Shown piece after piece: positions 61,401 to 64,000 of a stretch of 64,000 nt of DNA. The stretch comes from Cavia porcellus (Eukaryota; Chordata; Mammalia; Rodentia; Caviidae). The stretch's first letter is position 1. Every line of letters begins with the position of its first letter. The notes beneath the pieces were generated by a model that was not told where the DNA came from, did no database searches, and was given only the letters and a program-made list of their open reading frames with translations. The position numbers were made by a program, and so were the translations under genes. The stretch spans positions 1,178,001 to 1,242,000 of the forward strand of contig NW_026947544.1 in the NCBI RefSeq assembly GCF_034190915.1. Direction: 5' to 3'.

Positions 61401-62761
61401 ATGGCATGGATCTCAGGAGACACTGTTGTTCTCCCCCTGGAAGAGCTGCAGGCTGCCATGCTGCCTCTGCTTTCAGAGAGGGGATATACTTACTTGCATC
61501 CCAGAGTCTGAAGTTGCAGCATGGCTTGTATCTCAGGAGATACTTCTAGTTCTCCCCCTGGAAGGGCTGCAGGCTACCACTCTGCCTCCTCTTACAGGGA
61601 GGGGAGATGCTGACTTGGCTTCCCAGAGTACTAAGCTCCAACATGGCATGGATCTCAGGAGACACTGCTAGATCTCCCCCTGGAAGGACCACAGGCTGCG
61701 ACCCTGCCTCCACTCACTGAGATGGGAGATGCTGGCTTGCCTTCCAGGAGTCCTAAGCTCCAGCATGGGGAGGATCTCAAGAGACACTGCTATTTCTCCC
61801 CCTGGAATTGTTGCAATGGGCTATATTACCTCCTCTTTCAGGGAGGGGAGATGCTGACTTGGCTTCCCAGAGTCCTAAGCTCCAAAATGGCATGGATCTC
61901 AGGAGACACTGCTAGATCTATCAATGAAAGAACTGCAAAGGGCTACACCACAATTGCTTAACATGGATGGGAGGTGCTGGCTGGCTTCCCAGTGTGCTAA
62001 GTTCCAACATGGTGTGGATCTCAGGAGACACTGCTAGTTCTCCCCCTGGAAGGGCTGTAGTGGGCTAAACTACCGCCACCTACCAGGGAGGGGAAATGCT
62101 GGCTTTCCTTTCCAGAGTCCTAAGTTCCAGCATGGCATGGATCTCAGGAGACACTGCTACTTCTCCCCCTGGAAGGGCTGCAGTGGGCTAAACTACAGCA
62201 GGTTACTATGGAGGGGAGGTGCTGGCTTGCATTCAAAGGGTCCTAAGTTCAAGCATGGTGTGGATCTCAGCAGACACTGCTAGTACTCCCCCTGTAAGGC
62301 TGCAGGCTGCCACACTGCCGACGCTTACAGAGAGGGGAGATGCTGGCTTGTCTTCCAGGAGCCCTAAGCTCCAGCATGGCGAGGATCTCAGGAGACACTG
62401 CTAGTTCTCCCCCTGGAAGGGCTGCAGTGGGCTAAACTACCTCCTCTTATAAGGGAGGATATCTGCTGCCTTGGATTCCCAATTCCTAAGTTGCAGCATG
62501 GGATGGATCTCAGGAGACACTGCTACTTCTGCCCCTGTAATGGTTGCAGTGGCCTATATTACGTCCTCTTACAGGGAGGGGAGATGCTGACTTGGCTTCC
62601 CAGAGTCCTAAGCTCCAAAATGGCATGGATCTCAGGAGACACTGCTAGTTCTATCCCTGAAAGAACTGCAGAGGGCTACTCCACAATTGCTTAACAGGGA
62701 TGGGAGGTGCTGGCTGGCTTCCCTGAGTGCTAAGTTCCAAAATGGTGTGGATCTCAGGAGA
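58490..62761. repeat. HOR copy 4 (4,272 bp, 35 monomers)
   Basis: Nearly identical to copies 1 and 2. At the ACTGCYGACGC site (~62,318) it has C as in copy 1, where copies 2 and 3 have T. Confidence 0.95.
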
Positions 62762-64000
62762 CACTGCTAGTTCTCCCCCTGGAAGTGCTGCAGACTGCCA
62801 CCCTGCCTCTCCTTACACTGAGGGGATGTGCTGACTTGGCTTCCAGGAGTCTTAAGCTCCATCATGGTGAGGATTTCAGGAGACACAGCTAGTTCTCCCC
62901 AGGAAGGGCTGCAGGCTACCACCCTCCCTCCACTTACAGGGAGGGGAGATGCTGGCTTGTCTTCCAGGAGACTTAAGCTCCAGCATGGTGAGGATCTCAG
63001 GAGACACTGCTACTTCTCCCCCTGGAAGGGCTGTAGTGCCCTAAACTACCGCCACTTACCAGGGAGGGGAAATGCTGGCTTTCCTTTCCAGAGTCCTAAG
63101 TTCCAGCATGGCATGGATCTCAGGAGACACTGCTACTTCTCCCCCTGGAAGGGCTGCAGTTGGCTGCACCACCACCACTTACCAGAGAGAGGAGGTGCTT
63201 GCTGGCTTCCCAGAGTCCTAAGTTCCATCATGGTGTGGATCTCTGGAGACACTGCTGGATCTCCCCCTGGAAGGGATGCAGTGGGCTAAACTAATACCAC
63301 TTACCAGGGAGGGGAGGTGCTGGCTTGGATTTCCAGAGTCCTATGTTCCAACTTTGCCTTGATCTCAGGAGACACTCCTAGTTCTCCCCCTGGAAGGGCT
63401 GCAGTGGGCTAAGCTATTGCCATTTACCAGGGAGGGGAGTTGCTGGCTTGGATTCCTAGAATCCTAAGTTCTAACTTGGCGTGAATCTCAGGAGACAAAG
63501 CTAGTTCTCCCCCTGGAAGGGCTGCAGGCTGCCACCCTGCCTTTGCTTACAGAGAGGGGAGATGCTTACTTGGCTTCCCAGAGTCCTAAGCTCCAAAATG
63601 GCATGGATCTCAGGAGACACTGCTACGTCTCCCCTGGAAGGGCTGCAGTGGGTTAAACTACTGCAGCTTACCAGGGAGGGGAGGTGCTGGCTTGGATTCC
63701 CAGAGTACTAAGTGACAGCATGGCATGGAACTCAGGAGACACTGTTGTTCTCTCCCTGGAAGAGCTGCAGGCTGCCATCCTGCCTCTGCTTACACAGAGG
63801 GGATATGCTTGCTTGCTTCCCAGAGTCCTAAGTTCCAGCATGGCTTGGATCTCAGGAGACACTGGTAGGTCTCCCCTTGGAAGGGCTGCGGGCTGCCACC
63901 CTGCCTCTGCTTACAGGGAAGGAAGATGCTGACTTGGCTTCCCGGGTCCAAAGCTCCAACATGGTATGGATTTCAGGAGACACTGCTTGTTCTCCCCCTG
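62762..64000. repeat. HOR copy 5, partial (first ~10 monomers)
   Basis: Continues in register to the window end with the same monomer order. At 63,259 it has A (CTGGATCTCC) as in copy 1, where copies 2, 3 and 4 have T. Confidence 0.95.

Larger units (their letters stand above)
36970..64000. repeat. Satellite array, ~122-bp monomer, ~220 copies in view
   Basis: Head-to-tail monomers of ~122 bp fill the rest of the window without interruption. The most constant part runs GGATCTCAGGAGACACTGCT, then AGTTCTCCCCCTGGAAGGGC, then TGCAG. A variable part follows, then GGAGGGGAGATGCTGGCTTG, CTTCCCAGAGTCCTAAG and YTCCARCATGGC. The motif CTCAGGAGAC recurs at 37,021, 37,143, 37,265 and so on. The array is moderately GC-rich and CpG-poor. 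It starts in mid-monomer right after a T run and continues past the window end. No transposon interrupts it. I saw no TTCG core of a CENP-B box in the monomers read. Role and chromosomal place are unknown; a (peri)centromeric satellite is the natural inference from the HOR structure. Confidence 0.97.

Noticed and set aside
37464..63932. Dozens of 60-153-codon open frames with repeated ISGDTASSPPGRAA-like motifs, resembling a repeat protein family
   Set aside because: They recur because the monomer has few stops. The 122-bp period shifts the frame at each monomer, frames appear on both strands, no frame crosses more than about four monomers, and there is no start, splice or codon-bias support.
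36970..64000. Regularly spaced repeats that could suggest a CRISPR array
   Set aside because: Whole 122-bp monomers are homologous end to end, with no unique spacers, and the surroundings are mammalian.
36970..64000. CENP-B box, telomere repeat or mouse minor-satellite relationship
   Set aside because: No TTCG core, no TTAGGG run and no minor-satellite-like sequence were seen in the monomers read. The monomer length near 120 bp is not by itself evidence of kinship.
36970..64000. Glucocorticoid-type response element or PRDM9 motif in the monomer
   Set aside because: The GGAGACACT/AGTTCTCC dyad lacks the half-site spacing of such elements, and CCACCCTGCCTC does not fit the 13-mer human PRDM9 motif, which is species-specific anyway.

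Overview
This window is mammalian nuclear DNA, almost certainly from a rodent. It has tRNA-Ala-like ID SINEs with their target-site duplications, 7SL-derived B1-like SINEs, and several LINE-1 copies whose 3' UTRs belong to one lineage. The species cannot be fixed from the sequence. The ID variant (a CATAAG loop, then a GGTACYGAT end leading into an A-rich tail containing ATGAAA and AGAC) points away from mouse and rat; a castorimorph (beaver or kangaroo-rat type) is a guess only. I found no intact protein-coding gene, no functional RNA gene and no promoter of a host gene.

Positions 1 to about 36,960 are gene-poor, retroelement-rich DNA. Two diverged tandem paralogous segments occupy 1 to ~8,790 (unit A) and ~9,690 to ~16,900 (unit B), and a third short homologous patch lies at ~29,070-29,300. 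Unit B carries a 5'-truncated reverse-strand LINE-1 (12,906-15,495), which itself carries a young ID SINE. A nearly full-length but dead LINE-1 lies on the plus strand at ~18,660-25,552, with a monomer-like promoter, an ORF1 remnant and an ORF2 remnant. It is followed by an older LINE-1 scrap and then a GC-rich ~54-bp minisatellite that leads into a LINE-1 3' UTR, possibly a composite retroelement. A 5S rRNA pseudogene is at 31,886-32,003. Other stretches are unrecognised intergenic DNA.

Positions 36,970 to 64,000 (the window end, still running) are one uninterrupted satellite array with a ~122-bp, moderately GC-rich monomer, about 220 monomers in view. The outer 8.7 kb (36,970-45,680) holds diverged monomers with traces of older local duplications (4-, ~10- and ~20-monomer blocks). 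At 45,680/45,681 it switches abruptly to a higher-order repeat (HOR): 35 monomers make a unit of ~4,271 bp, repeated nearly identically four times plus a partial fifth. This layout, a diverged edge next to a homogenised core, is that of centromeric or pericentromeric satellites such as primate alpha satellite, but the monomer resembles no satellite I recognise. It is the most notable thing here. The many 60-150-residue open frames inside the array follow from low stop density in the monomer; 122 is not a multiple of 3 and the frames do not continue from monomer to monomer.
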